Source of the DNA: Rheinheimera mesophila
GTDB lineage: Bacteria > Pseudomonadota > Gammaproteobacteria > Enterobacterales > Alteromonadaceae
Direction of reading: 5' to 3'
DNA: 64,000 nucleotides
NCBI RefSeq assembly: GCF_000986865.1
Contig: NZ_LAVS01000010.1
Location: 40,450 to 104,449, forward strand
Within the stretch, counting starts at the first letter, position 1. The number at the start of each line of letters is the position of its first letter. This document shows positions 20,071 to 30,805 of the stretch, piece by piece. The notes beneath the pieces are model-generated. The model saw only the letters and a program-made list of their open reading frames with translations. It made no database searches and was not told the origin of the DNA. Position numbers and translations under genes: made by a program.

Positions 20071-20212
20071 GCTAAGTTGATGTCTCTGAATGAAAAACGG
20101 CTGCGAAGTTTAGCATATTTCGCGTAAATTTCACCTGTGTGACAGCCGCTTGCTTGTGTTTGTTGCCGGGCGTCATTACCATAGGCAGCCTGAAAATTTT
20201 GGAGCTTTGAGC

Positions 20213-21094
20213 ATGTTTAGCGGAAGTATTGTTGCTTTAATCACCCCTATGGATCCGACCGGCGCTGTGGACTATGACAGCCTGAAACGATTAGTGGATT
20301 TTCATTTAAGCAATCAGACGGATGCTTTAGTCATTATGGGCACTACGGGTGAGTCCGTCACCTTAAGTTTTGCCGAACAACTGCAAGTACTCAAGGCTGT
20401 ATTGGCTCAGGTGGATGGCCGCATTCCAGTCATTGCCGGCAATGGCTCAAATTCTACTGCGGATGCAGTAGAGAAAACCAAAATTTTATCTGCATTGCCT
20501 GTTGCAGGTTTTTTAACGGTAACGCCTTATTACAACAAACCGATGCAACAAGGTATGCTTGCGCATTATCAGGCTGTTGCTGGGGCTACAGACAAAGCCG
20601 TGATTTTATACAATGTACCGGGCCGCACCGGGGTAGATTTGCTGCCTGAGACAGTGGCAGAGCTGGCTAAAGTTCCAAATATTATTGGTATCAAGGAAGC
20701 GACTGGCTCGTTATCCCGTTTAGAGCAGTTACAGGCTTTATGTCCGGCCGATTTTTTATTATTCAGCGGTGACGATGCCACTTGCTGCGAATTTATGTTA
20801 AAAGGTGGCCACGGTGTTATCTCGGTGACGACCAACGTCGCCCCTGCGCTGATGTCGCAGATGGCAAAAGCGGCATTAGAGAAAAATACAGAATTGGCAC
20901 AGCAGCTTGATCAGAAGTTACAAGGCTTACATCACCAGTTGTTTATTGAAGCCAATCCTATCCCCAGTAAATGGGCGCTGCTGAAAATGGGGTTAATTGC
21001 CGATGATATGGCCAGATTACCTTTAACCCGATTGGAACCAATTCATCAAAGCGCAATCGAACAAGCGCTGAAACAAGCCCAGATTAATGTGTAG
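20213..21094 (+). CDS. dapA: 4-hydroxy-tetrahydrodipicolinate synthase
   Basis: Condenses aspartate semialdehyde with pyruvate, the first step to diaminopimelate and lysine. I start at 20213 (MFSGSIVALITPM), which has GGAG nine bases upstream, giving 293 residues. Motifs are GTTGESVTLS, the tyrosine in TPYYNKPMQQG, the Schiff-base lysine in IIGIKEATGS and YNVPGRTG. bamC follows directly, as in E. coli. Confidence 0.97.
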   Translation: MFSGSIVALITPMDPTGAVDYDSLKRLVDFHLSNQTDALVIMGTTGESVTLSFAEQLQVLKAVLAQVDGRIPVIAGNGSNSTADAVEKTKILSALPVAGFLTVTPYYNKPMQQGMLAHYQAVAGATDKAVILYNVPGRTGVDLLPETVAELAKVPNIIGIKEATGSLSRLEQLQALCPADFLLFSGDDATCCEFMLKGGHGVISVTTNVAPALMSQMAKAALEKNTELAQQLDQKLQGLHHQLFIEANPIPSKWALLKMGLIADDMARLPLTRLEPIHQSAIEQALKQAQINV

Positions 21095-21104
21095 GAGTTT
21101 TATA

Positions 21105-22169
21105 GTGCAGTATTGGATCCCGGCAAGCTTAGTTGCCTCATTGGTTATTTCTGGCTGTTCGCTGTTTCCCGAAGACGTGGCAGAGCAAAATACAGTGGAG
21201 GTGAAACCTGTCGCTGAATTAAAAGTACCGGATGGATTAACCGCGGCGAAAAAACCGGCACAGTATGACATTCCGCCGGCACCGAACGCGCCTGTCACTG
21301 AAGTTGAATTAAAATCCCCGATGCAGGTGTTGGCCCTGGCAACCAATAGCCGGGTGGAAGAGGAAGAGAAAGAAGCCCGGATCTGGTTTGAACGCTCAGA
21401 GTTTACCGGGGAGCTGCTACCTTACCTGCAGAAGAATGTGCTGGATTTTGGTCAGGAAAAACAAATTGAAATGACGCAAAAAGACCAGCAAGGACTGATT
21501 TTTGAAACGGGCTGGATCAGCCGGTTTGAAGAAGAAGGCTTTTGGTTATGGAAGGACATGGTCGAGAAAGAGCAAAGTCGCTTTCTTGTAGTGTTGGAGC
21601 CCAAGCCACATGGCCGTACTGTTGGTTTAAGGGTGCAGTTGCTCGAGCATCGCTTTATTGATAACACGGCCAAGCTGTCAGCTATTGCGCAAAAACGGGA
21701 GGAAGTGTACTTCCTGAATCGATTAGTGGATAAAGTGGCGACAGTAGAATTGGCTCAAATCAAGCTGAAAAAAGCGCAATCGCGTCAAATTACCTTGACC
21801 ACTGGTTTTGATGAGCAAGGCAACCCGGCGATGATCACCGGGCAAACACTGGATACTGCCTGGGCTCAGTTGGAGTTGTTATTTGAACAAAACGGTTTTG
21901 TGGTCAACGATCTGGACAGAACCAAATACAGCTTCTTCCTGACGTATAGCGAGCCTGAGACTGGTTTCTGGGATTCGTTATGGGGTGACGAGGAGACCAT
22001 AGTGCTTCCGTTAACTGCGGGCGATTATCAGGTAGTCTTAACGAAAGCTGAAGTCGGAACTATCCTGAGCTGGCGCGATGGAGAAGGCAAGGTGATGTCT
22101 GCTGAGCAAGTCAGCGCATTGCACCAGGCTTTGGTTCAGCTCATCAAAAAAGACAATATCGAGCTGTAA
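21105..22169 (+). CDS. bamC: Outer membrane assembly lipoprotein BamC
   Basis: Component of the BAM complex that inserts beta-barrel proteins. The GTG at 21105 is preferred because GGAG stands nine bases before it; an ATG 18 bases upstream lies inside dapA without a site. The lipoprotein signal ends at LVISGC, so the mature protein begins at that Cys. A long unstructured N-terminal segment (PVAELKVPDGL type) precedes two helix-grip domains. About 354 residues, close to the E. coli length of 344. Confidence 0.9.
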   Translation: MQYWIPASLVASLVISGCSLFPEDVAEQNTVEVKPVAELKVPDGLTAAKKPAQYDIPPAPNAPVTEVELKSPMQVLALATNSRVEEEEKEARIWFERSEFTGELLPYLQKNVLDFGQEKQIEMTQKDQQGLIFETGWISRFEEEGFWLWKDMVEKEQSRFLVVLEPKPHGRTVGLRVQLLEHRFIDNTAKLSAIAQKREEVYFLNRLVDKVATVELAQIKLKKAQSRQITLTTGFDEQGNPAMITGQTLDTAWAQLELLFEQNGFVVNDLDRTKYSFFLTYSEPETGFWDSLWGDEETIVLPLTAGDYQVVLTKAEVGTILSWRDGEGKVMSAEQVSALHQALVQLIKKDNIEL

Positions 22170-22219
22170 CAGAGCAGCGCCGGCCCCGGGGGTTGGGCCT
22201 TGGTTCTGGTGCAGTAGAG

Positions 22220-22245
22220 AAAAACCACCTGCGGGTGGTTTTTGT
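22220..22245 (+). terminator. Terminator after dapA-bamC
   Basis: AAAACCACC/GGTGGTTTTT stem with a four-base loop and T-rich tail, 50 bases after the bamC stop. Confidence 0.85.
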
Positions 22246-22352
22246 TTTGCCAGAAAACAGCGGTATCACAGCCGTCAGTTGATGAAAACACTGCAGCCTA
22301 ATTTAAATAAAGCTATGATTAGCCTCAATTTAATAACAATAAAGGACAGCCA

Positions 22353-22988
22353 ATGCTGGATGTGCAAGATTATCTGAAAATTTTTATAGGTATTATTGCA
22401 ATCTTAAATCCGTTAGGCGCTTTGCCTATGTATCTGTCCTTAACTGCGGATCACAGTGAGCAGGACAAAAAACAAGTGGCGATGACAGCCGCCAAAGCTG
22501 CCAGCGTGATTTTGCTGGTCACATTGTTTTTTGGTGAGTTTATCCTGAGTTTCTTTGGGATTTCGGTGAATTCATTTCGGGTAGGCGGTGGCATTTTGAT
22601 TCTGCTGATGGCGATTTCGATGCTGAATGCACAAACCAGTGGAGCCAAGAGCACGGAAGCGGAACGACTGGAGGCGGCGAAAAAATCCTCTATTGCCGTC
22701 GTGCCTCTGGCTATGCCGATGTTGGCGGGGCCGGGAGCTATCAGCTCGGTCATTTTGTATGCCAACAGAGCTGACGGCTGGCTGCATTCTTTAATTATTT
22801 CAGCAGAAATTATTCTTGTTGGCATTCTTCTGGCGATCCTAATGCGCTTATCAGGTAAAATAGCCAACAGACTAGGACAAACCGGCATGAATATTATCAC
22901 CCGGGTGATGGGACTCATTCTGGCTGCTATAGCTATTGAGTTTATTAGTCTGGGCCTCAAGGGGATTTTCCCGGTATTGGCAGGTTAA
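22353..22988 (+). CDS. MarC-family inner-membrane protein
   Basis: A 211-residue protein with about six hydrophobic helices, starting LKIFIGIIAILNPLGALPMYLSLT, which is the MarC/YhgN signature. It also has AVVPLAMPMLAGPGAIS. The function of the family is not settled; the old link to antibiotic resistance is not supported. It is 26 bp upstream of the DUF2066 gene and likely heads that operon. Confidence 0.88.
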   Translation: MLDVQDYLKIFIGIIAILNPLGALPMYLSLTADHSEQDKKQVAMTAAKAASVILLVTLFFGEFILSFFGISVNSFRVGGGILILLMAISMLNAQTSGAKSTEAERLEAAKKSSIAVVPLAMPMLAGPGAISSVILYANRADGWLHSLIISAEIILVGILLAILMRLSGKIANRLGQTGMNIITRVMGLILAAIAIEFISLGLKGIFPVLAG

Positions 22989-23014
22989 CAGTGTGAGCAG
23001 GTGAAGGGCAAAAG

Positions 23015-24160
23015 ATGCGATTACTTATTGCGGCGCTAAGTTTTGTTTTGGCTGTCAGTACTGCACAGGCAAAACAATTGACGGATTTGTATCAGGCTGA
23101 AGTTCCAGCAGGTCAACCCCAGGCCGTCTGGCAACAGCAGGCGCTGGCCCAGGTGCTGGTGAAAGTTACCGTTAACCCGGCTGTGGTTGAGCAGGGCGCT
23201 ATTAAAGCTGAGCTGAAAAATGCCGGTAATTACATTAAAACTTTTGCTGCTGTCAGTTCTGAGCAGGGACCTGCATTGAAAGTCGGGTTGGATGAGCAAA
23301 AAATACAGCAGTTGTTAAGTCGGAACCAGATCGCTATTTGGGGAGCCAGACGTCCGGCAATAGTACTGTGGCCGGTCGAGCAAACCGCAGAAAACCGTGT
23401 ATTTATGCAAGGATCCACTCATCCTGTATTGAGCCAACTGCTGCAACAGTCAAAAGCTATAGGTCTGCCGCTGGAGCTGCCAACAGCCAATGACAGCTTT
23501 ACGCCGGTCTTGTCCCATGACGAGGTGTGGGCAGGGAACTGGCTGCTGATTGAACAGGCCAGTTTGGCATTTAATGCTGATCAAACTTTAATTTTACTTT
23601 TTGACCAGCCGACAACGGGTCAATACCGATTGACGTGGCAGGGGTATGAGCAGGATCAGTTGGTGAGCAATGAGCTGTTGGCTGGCTCACAGCAGGAACT
23701 CGCCACACTTTTCCTCAGTAGCCTGACTTCGCAGCTTGCCAGCAAGTTTGCTGTTCAGTTGGGCAGCCAGCAAGCTCAGATCGAGTTGGAACTGGACATC
23801 GAAGGCTTAACTAACTTTGTTGATCAGGTCAAAGTGCAACAAATGCTCGGTGCGATGCTGTCTGTTAAACAAGTGACAGTGAAAGAGCGCAAAGCTGACT
23901 TATTAAAGTTTAAAGTGCAACTGGCAGCAGACCGGGCGGCCTTTATTAACTCCTTGGCATTGGAGCGTCGATTGCAGTCGTTGCAAAGTACGCCACAACC
24001 TGGTGCCGCTGCTGACCGCAGTGCGACTGAAACTGCGCAAACGATTACAGGGACTGATGAACTCTTTGCTGAAATGGCGGCAGAGATGGCGGCAGAGCCC
24101 GCAGTGGAGTCTTCTGTTGCTGAGTCTGTGGTGCTGCGTTACAGGTATATTCCGAACTAA
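23015..24160 (+). CDS. DUF2066 periplasmic protein
   Basis: A 381-residue protein with a cleavable signal peptide (FVLAVSTAQAKQ). It has the DUF2066 pattern LYQAEVPAGQ...ALAQVLVKVT and ends in an acidic linker (ELFAEMAAEMAAEP) and RYRYIPN. Function unknown. The stop codon overlaps the hda start by one base, so the two are coupled; this neighbourhood is common in Shewanella and Vibrio relatives. Confidence 0.8.
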   Translation: MRLLIAALSFVLAVSTAQAKQLTDLYQAEVPAGQPQAVWQQQALAQVLVKVTVNPAVVEQGAIKAELKNAGNYIKTFAAVSSEQGPALKVGLDEQKIQQLLSRNQIAIWGARRPAIVLWPVEQTAENRVFMQGSTHPVLSQLLQQSKAIGLPLELPTANDSFTPVLSHDEVWAGNWLLIEQASLAFNADQTLILLFDQPTTGQYRLTWQGYEQDQLVSNELLAGSQQELATLFLSSLTSQLASKFAVQLGSQQAQIELELDIEGLTNFVDQVKVQQMLGAMLSVKQVTVKERKADLLKFKVQLAADRAAFINSLALERRLQSLQSTPQPGAAADRSATETAQTITGTDELFAEMAAEMAAEPAVESSVAESVVLRYRYIPN

Positions 24161-24867
24161 TGACTCCGGTGCAATACACTTTGGCAGTCACACTGCCGGA
24201 AGATGAAACCCTTGATACCTTTTATGGGGCTGATACCAGCCCCGTGGTCGGATATATCAAACATTTTTTAACTACGCCGTTTGAACATCGACTGCCATTG
24301 TATTTATTTGGCGCCAGTGGCAGCGGTAAATCGCATTTACTCTACGCCGCTTGTGTGCAGGCTCAGGAGTTGGGGTTAACCAGTCAACTGTTAAGTCTGG
24401 AGGATTTCAGAGCCTGGAGCCCACGTATTCTGGATCAGTTGGAAGAACTGGATCTGGTTTGTCTGGATAATATTCAGGCGATTGCGGGCGATGTCAGCTG
24501 GCAAGTGGCGGTATTTGATTTATACAATCGTATGACAGAGCAGGGCAAAGCGCTGATTATTGTGGCCGATCAAGCGCCGACTGAACTGGGCATTACCTTG
24601 CCGGATTTGGTCTCACGCCTGCAGGCCTGCACCAGTTTTCAACTGCGGTTATTGGGCGATGAAGACAAACAAAAACTGCTGCAACAAAAAGCCCGTTTAC
24701 GCGGCATGGAACTGCCGGATGAAGTGGCGCGGTTTTTATTAAACCGCCAACAACGTGACATCCGCGAACTGGTGCAAATTCTCGACGTACTGGATAAAGC
24801 CTCGTTAGTGCATCAGCGCAAACTGACCATTCCTTTTGTAAAAGATATGCTGAGCTTATCTCACTGA
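24160..24867 (+). CDS. hda: DnaA inactivator Hda
   Basis: AAA+ protein that, bound to the DNA-loaded clamp, promotes hydrolysis of DnaA-ATP after initiation. The 235 residues have a canonical P-loop GASGSGKSHLL, Walker B LVCLDNIQAI and DLVSRLQ. The C-terminus RKLTIPFVKDML matches E. coli Hda closely. The N-terminal clamp-binding site, QLSLPL in E. coli, reads QYTLAV here. Translation is coupled to the DUF2066 gene. Confidence 0.93.
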   Translation: MTPVQYTLAVTLPEDETLDTFYGADTSPVVGYIKHFLTTPFEHRLPLYLFGASGSGKSHLLYAACVQAQELGLTSQLLSLEDFRAWSPRILDQLEELDLVCLDNIQAIAGDVSWQVAVFDLYNRMTEQGKALIIVADQAPTELGITLPDLVSRLQACTSFQLRLLGDEDKQKLLQQKARLRGMELPDEVARFLLNRQQRDIRELVQILDVLDKASLVHQRKLTIPFVKDMLSLSH

Positions 24868-26043
<1,176 letters not shown>

Positions 26044-26056
26044 GCGGGAGCAGATA

Positions 26057-28444
26057 ATGAAATTCAGTGAATCCTGGTTACGCGAGTGGGTCAACCCGCA
26101 GTTATCGACCAATGAGTTAGCAGAACAAATTTCGATGGCCGGCCTGGAAGTCGACGGCATTGAGCCTGTAGCCGGTGAGTTTAGTGGTGTGGTGGTCGGT
26201 CATGTGGTCGAATGTGGCCGTCATCCGGAAGCCGACAAGTTACAAGTGACTAAAGTGGATATCGGCACTGGTGAGTTATTAGATATCGTCTGTGGTGCCG
26301 CTAACTGCCGTCAGGGCTTAAAAGTCGCAGTAGCGACAGTAGGCGCCGTATTACCGGGCGACTTTAAAATTAAAGCCGCCAAGTTACGTGGTCAACCATC
26401 CAACGGTATGCTCTGCTCTTTGTCTGAGCTGGGTATGGCCGAAAGTTCAGACGGTATTATTGAACTGCCAGCAGATGCGCCGCTGGGTCAGAACATTCGT
26501 CAGTACCTGACGCTGGACGACAATGCGATAGAAGTGGATTTAACGCCAAACCGCGCGGACTGTTTAGGCTTAAAAGGCTTAGCCCGTGAAGTGGGGGTGC
26601 TGAACAATCTGGATGTCTGTCAGCCCGAAATTACTCCTGTTATAGCGACAATAGCTGATAGCAAAGGCATCACATTGTCGGCACCACAGGCATGTCCACG
26701 TTATTTAGGCCGTGTTATTCGCAACATCAACACAGCGGCTGTCACGCCTTTGTGGATGGTAGAAAAATTACGCCGCTCTGGTATTCGTTCTATTGATGCT
26801 GTGGTGGATGTCACCAACTTCGTCTTGCTGGAACTGGGTCATCCGATGCACGCTTTTGATTTGGCCAAAATCGAAGGGGATATCGATGTGCGTATGGCCA
26901 AAGAAGGTGAAAAGCTCACTCTGTTAGACAGCAACGAAGTGACGTTAAAAGCCAATACGCTGGTGATTGCCGATAGCCAAAAAGCCTTGGCTATGGCCGG
27001 TATTTTTGGTGGTTTGCACAGTGGTGTCACCAAAGACAGCACCGATATTTTTCTGGAAAGTGCCTTCTTCTCGCCGGTAGAAATGGCAGGTGTTGCCCGT
27101 CAATACGGCTTGCACACCGATGCATCGCACCGCTATGAGCGTGGTGTCGACCCAGAGCTGCAACGCACAGCGATGGAGAGAGCCACAGCCTTGCTGTTAG
27201 CTATTGTTGGTGGTGAAGCGGGCCCTGTGGTGGAAGCGGTGTCAGAAGCGCATCTGCCAAAAGCGGCACAAATTAGCTTAAGCCGCACTAAGCTGGACCG
27301 TATTTTAGGTATTTCTATTGCCACAGAAACAGTGACTGAAATTTTCCAGCGCTTAGGGATGCAGGTTCAGGTGTCTGCTGATGTGTGGCAGGTGACAGTA
27401 CCCAGCTACCGTTTTGACATCTCTATTCCGGAAGATTTAATCGAAGAAGTAGCGCGGGTTTATGGCTACAACAATATTCCTAATGTGGCACCACAAGCTG
27501 CGCTTGCGATGAGCAAACATCAGGAAAGCCGTATCTCTGTGCATAGCTTACGTGATCTTTTGGTGGCCCGTGGTTATCAGGAAGCTATTACCTATAGTTT
27601 TGTTGACCCTAAAGTGCAGGACGCCTTGTTCCCTGGTCAGGCGGCACTGGTACTGCCAAACCCAATTTCTGTGGACATGTCAGCGATGCGGCTAAACCTG
27701 TGGCCAGGGTTATTGCAGGCTGTGCAGTACAACCAGAACCGTCAGCAAAATCGGATTCGTTTGTTCGAATATGGTCTGAAGTTTATCCCGGATGCCAATG
27801 CTGAAGGGGGGGTACGTCAGGTGCCGGTGTTAGGGGGCGTGATTGTCGGAAGTTTCGGCAATGAACACTGGAGCATTGCCGAGCGGGCCGTTGATTTTTA
27901 TGATGTAAAAGGTGATGTAGAAGCGCTGTTAAGCTGCACTTCAGCTACAGAGTGTTTTACTTTTGCCAAAGGTGAACACAGCGCCTTACATCCGGGCCAG
28001 ACAGCGCTGTTGAACCGGGATGGTAAAGCTGTAGGTGTACTTGGCGCCTTGCATCCGGAAGCGGAACGTAAACTGGGTATAAAAGGCAAAGCCTTTTTAT
28101 TTGAAATTGAGCTTGAAGCATTGGGTGATAAACACATTGTTTTAGCTCAGGAAACTTCAAAGTATCCGGCAAACCGTCGCGATTTAGCTATTGTTGTGAA
28201 ATCTGATGTGCGTTTTTCAGATATCCTTGCTACTATTAGAAAAGTTGGCGGAAATCAATTAGTTGACCTAAAATTGTTTGACGTCTACACAGGGCAGGGT
28301 GTTGCACAGGGCCACAAGTCATTGGCTATAGCTTTAACCTTGCAGGACAAAGCGCGGACGCTTGAAGATAAAGATATCCAACAGGTTATCTCTTCTGTGG
28401 TCGAGGTGCTGAGCAAAGAGTTCAACGCAACGTTGAGGGATTAA
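26057..28444 (+). CDS. pheT: Phenylalanyl-tRNA synthetase beta subunit
   Basis: Large structural and editing subunit (795 residues). In order: an N-terminal tRNA-binding OB-fold domain ([31 protein letters not shown]), B3/B4 editing domain ([12 protein letters not shown]), B5 domain, catalytic-like core ([10 protein letters not shown]) and C-terminal anticodon-binding domain ([13 protein letters not shown]). It starts 13 bp after pheS and ends 2 bp before ihfA. Confidence 0.97.
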   Translation: MKFSESWLREWVNPQLSTNELAEQISMAGLEVDGIEPVAGEFSGVVVGHVVECGRHPEADKLQVTKVDIGTGELLDIVCGAANCRQGLKVAVATVGAVLPGDFKIKAAKLRGQPSNGMLCSLSELGMAESSDGIIELPADAPLGQNIRQYLTLDDNAIEVDLTPNRADCLGLKGLAREVGVLNNLDVCQPEITPVIATIADSKGITLSAPQACPRYLGRVIRNINTAAVTPLWMVEKLRRSGIRSIDAVVDVTNFVLLELGHPMHAFDLAKIEGDIDVRMAKEGEKLTLLDSNEVTLKANTLVIADSQKALAMAGIFGGLHSGVTKDSTDIFLESAFFSPVEMAGVARQYGLHTDASHRYERGVDPELQRTAMERATALLLAIVGGEAGPVVEAVSEAHLPKAAQISLSRTKLDRILGISIATETVTEIFQRLGMQVQVSADVWQVTVPSYRFDISIPEDLIEEVARVYGYNNIPNVAPQAALAMSKHQESRISVHSLRDLLVARGYQEAITYSFVDPKVQDALFPGQAALVLPNPISVDMSAMRLNLWPGLLQAVQYNQNRQQNRIRLFEYGLKFIPDANAEGGVRQVPVLGGVIVGSFGNEHWSIAERAVDFYDVKGDVEALLSCTSATECFTFAKGEHSALHPGQTALLNRDGKAVGVLGALHPEAERKLGIKGKAFLFEIELEALGDKHIVLAQETSKYPANRRDLAIVVKSDVRFSDILATIRKVGGNQLVDLKLFDVYTGQGVAQGHKSLAIALTLQDKARTLEDKDIQQVISSVVEVLSKEFNATLRD

Positions 28445-28446
28445 GA

Positions 28447-28743
28447 ATGGCGCTTACCAAAGCCGATTTAGCAGAACGTTTATTTACCAAGTTTGGCATC
28501 AGCAAGCGCGATGCAAAATTAATTGTCGAATCTTTTTTTGAAGAGATCCGCATTGCTTTGGAAGCAGGCGACCAGGTAAAACTGTCAGGTTTTGGTAACT
28601 TTGACCTTCGTGTGAAAAACCAGCGACCAGGCCGTAACCCAAAAACCGGTGAAGATATTCCTATCTCTGCCCGTTGTGTTGTGACGTTCAGACCCGGCCA
28701 AAAGTTAAAAAGCAGGGTTGAAGTAGGCACCGCCAAAAAATAA
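28447..28743 (+). CDS. ihfA: Integration host factor alpha subunit
   Basis: 98-residue DNA-bending protein of the HU/IHF family. It starts [13 protein letters not shown] and has the beta-arm signature [20 protein letters not shown], in which the Pro that intercalates is visible, and [11 protein letters not shown]. It follows pheT by 2 bp, the classic pheST-ihfA order. A strong terminator follows. Confidence 0.97.
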   Translation: MALTKADLAERLFTKFGISKRDAKLIVESFFEEIRIALEAGDQVKLSGFGNFDLRVKNQRPGRNPKTGEDIPISARCVVTFRPGQKLKSRVEVGTAKK

Positions 28744-28762
28744 TAGTCGCAGTTGTGGAAAA

Positions 28763-28792
28763 AGAGTGCTCCTGATGAGCACTCTTTTTTTT
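28763..28792 (+). terminator. Terminator of pheST-ihfA
   Basis: AGAGTGCTC/GAGCACTCT stem, four-base loop, then eight T. Confidence 0.9.
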
Positions 28793-29042
28793 GCTTAATC
28801 GTTACTCATTTCAACAAATGTTCAATACAACAAAGTTGCAGGCTGAGCTGTTTCTTCTCGTCTATTGCTTGGGTATCAATTTTTACCAAAAATCACAAGT
28901 TTGAATTTAACTGCTCAAATGTAAAGAAAATATAATAAAAATATAATTTTAATATAAAGAGTTATTTCGCTGCCTTGCTAAGCTGGAGCCGCAGGATGCA
29001 ATTTCACATCAGGGAATTCAAAATCTTTACCAAGGTACATAT

Positions 29043-30629
29043 ATGAAAAATAGAAACAAAGTACTGTTACTGGGAACTGCTGGTTGTTTTGCTTTATCCA
29101 TCACTTCAGTGGCTGTCGCTGCAGCAGTGGATCAACCTGTGTTTATCACTGCTGCAGATGTTGCAGCCATCGACCCCAGTGATGACAGCACCAGCCGTTA
29201 CATTGTGAAGTACAAAGACGGTGGTACAGGCAATTTACAAAACGCTACGTCTGCTGTTCCCGCATTTTCTCTGCAAAAAGCAGAAAGTTTTGCCCGGAAA
29301 CACAAAACTAAAGTGGTCAAACATCTGGCGTCAGTCAAATCCAGTGTGCTGGAGTTAAATCCACGGCAGCTTAAAGCTATGGTATCTGATCCTGAAGTGG
29401 AGTACATCGAGGTTGACCAGAAACGTTATCTGTTTGATCTGATCACGCCTATGGCTCAAAGCACTCCTTATGGTATTCCTATGGTGCAAGCCAATCTGGT
29501 CAGCGATGCCAATGCCGCAAATACCAAGGTCTGTGTGATTGATACCGGCTACACCTTAAACCATCCGGATTTGCCTAATTCTGGCGTCAGCGGTTTTGCC
29601 TTCTCAGGCCATGGTAGCTGGTCTTCTGATGGCAACGGTCACGGTACCCATGTGGCTGGTACTATGGTTGCGCTGAACAATAATGATGGGGTGATTGGGG
29701 TATTACCATCAGCTCAGGCTGACGTGCATATAGTAAAAATATTCAATGATTCAGGAAACTGGACTTTCGCTTCTGATCTGATAGACGGGATCCAATCCTG
29801 TAAAGACGCCGGCGCCAAAGTTGTGAATATGAGTCTGGGTGGCAGCAGCTCCAGCCAAACTGAACAAACGGCGATGACCAATTTTTATAACAGCGGTATG
29901 TTATTGATTGCTGCTGCAGGGAATGCCGGTAACACCAGCTTGTCCTATCCGGCGTCTTACAATGCGGTTGTATCGGTGGCTGCGGTCGATTCGAATCGTA
30001 ATCTGGCGAGCTTCTCTCAGCGCAACGCTCAGGTAGAATTAGCAGGGCCAGGCGTGGCTGTGAATTCAACCTGGAATAATGGTGGCTACAACAGCATCAG
30101 CGGCACCTCAATGGCGTCACCTCATGTCGCGGGGGTCGCGGCTCTGGTCTGGAGCAATCATCCACAATGTACTGCGCCGCAAATTCGCAGTGCGTTACAG
30201 GTTACAGCTCAGGACAGAGGTACTGCGGGGCGGGATAACTCATTTGGTTTTGGTATAGTTCAGGCCAAAGCTGCTGTAGATTACCTGACCGCCAATGGGT
30301 GTAGCGGTGGTGGCGGTGGCAATCCTCCTCCAGCAGGAGGCGAAACTTTCACTAATCTCAGTGCCAGTACTGGTAGCTGGTTACGTGGTTCGTACCAGAT
30401 CCCCTCTGGTGTCAGTACCTTAACCTTCACTATTTCAGGTGGGACTGGTGATGCAGACTTGTACGTGCGGTACAACAGTCAGCCAACAGAAACTCAGTAT
30501 AACTGCCGTCCCTATTTAAATGGTAATGCGGAGCAGTGCACCATCACTAATCCGCAGGCAGGCACCTGGCATGTTGGTATTAAGGCTTACACCAGTTTTA
30601 GCGGCTTGACGATGAGTTACTCCTACTAA
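29043..30629 (+). CDS. Secreted subtilisin-like serine protease with PPC domain
   Basis: S8 protease of 528 residues. A signal peptide (ends ~ residue 28) is followed by an I9-type propeptide (RYIVKYKDG ... EVEYIEVDQ). The catalytic triad is visible: Asp in CVIDTGYTLNHPDL, His in GNGHGTHVAGT and Ser in SGTSMASPHVAG. A GGGGNPPP linker leads to a C-terminal pre-peptidase domain (PPC) with GDADLYVRYNSQPT, normally removed on secretion. It has its own AT-rich promoter region and a terminator. Extracellular protein degradation is the likely role. Confidence 0.93.
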   Translation: MKNRNKVLLLGTAGCFALSITSVAVAAAVDQPVFITAADVAAIDPSDDSTSRYIVKYKDGGTGNLQNATSAVPAFSLQKAESFARKHKTKVVKHLASVKSSVLELNPRQLKAMVSDPEVEYIEVDQKRYLFDLITPMAQSTPYGIPMVQANLVSDANAANTKVCVIDTGYTLNHPDLPNSGVSGFAFSGHGSWSSDGNGHGTHVAGTMVALNNNDGVIGVLPSAQADVHIVKIFNDSGNWTFASDLIDGIQSCKDAGAKVVNMSLGGSSSSQTEQTAMTNFYNSGMLLIAAAGNAGNTSLSYPASYNAVVSVAAVDSNRNLASFSQRNAQVELAGPGVAVNSTWNNGGYNSISGTSMASPHVAGVAALVWSNHPQCTAPQIRSALQVTAQDRGTAGRDNSFGFGIVQAKAAVDYLTANGCSGGGGGNPPPAGGETFTNLSASTGSWLRGSYQIPSGVSTLTFTISGGTGDADLYVRYNSQPTETQYNCRPYLNGNAEQCTITNPQAGTWHVGIKAYTSFSGLTMSYSY

Positions 30630-30651
30630 GCGGGTTCGCTTTTTGCTTCTA

Positions 30652-30681
30652 AAAGCTGCGCCATCTGGCGTGGCTTTTTTT
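30652..30681 (+). terminator. Terminator after the protease gene
   Basis: AAAGC and CGCC pair with GGCG and GCTTT through wobble positions, followed by seven T. Confidence 0.75.
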
Positions 30682-30749
30682 ATGTTACTGTCCCGATACA
30701 AGGCTCTTCGTTGAGTTTTTCTTTGGTATTCAAAAATTTTTTGTTGCAG

Positions 30750-30778
30750 TGATCCAATGAAGCTGCTGATCTGTAAAC
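30750..30778 (+). promoter_or_regulatory. Candidate RpoE/ChrR-type (singlet oxygen) promoter
   Basis: TGATCC at 30750-30755, 18 bases, then TAAAC at 30774-30778, about 27 bases before the first gene of the photolyase/lipid operon. The Rhodobacter sphaeroides sigma-E consensus, as I recall it, is TGATCC with TAAGA-like -10. The genes behind it are homologous in type to that regulon (photolyase, cyclopropane-synthase-like, FAD oxidase). No rpoE-chrR pair is in this window. Confidence 0.55.
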
Positions 30779-30805
30779 AATTCTATTCATCTGCGTGATT
30801 TTTCT

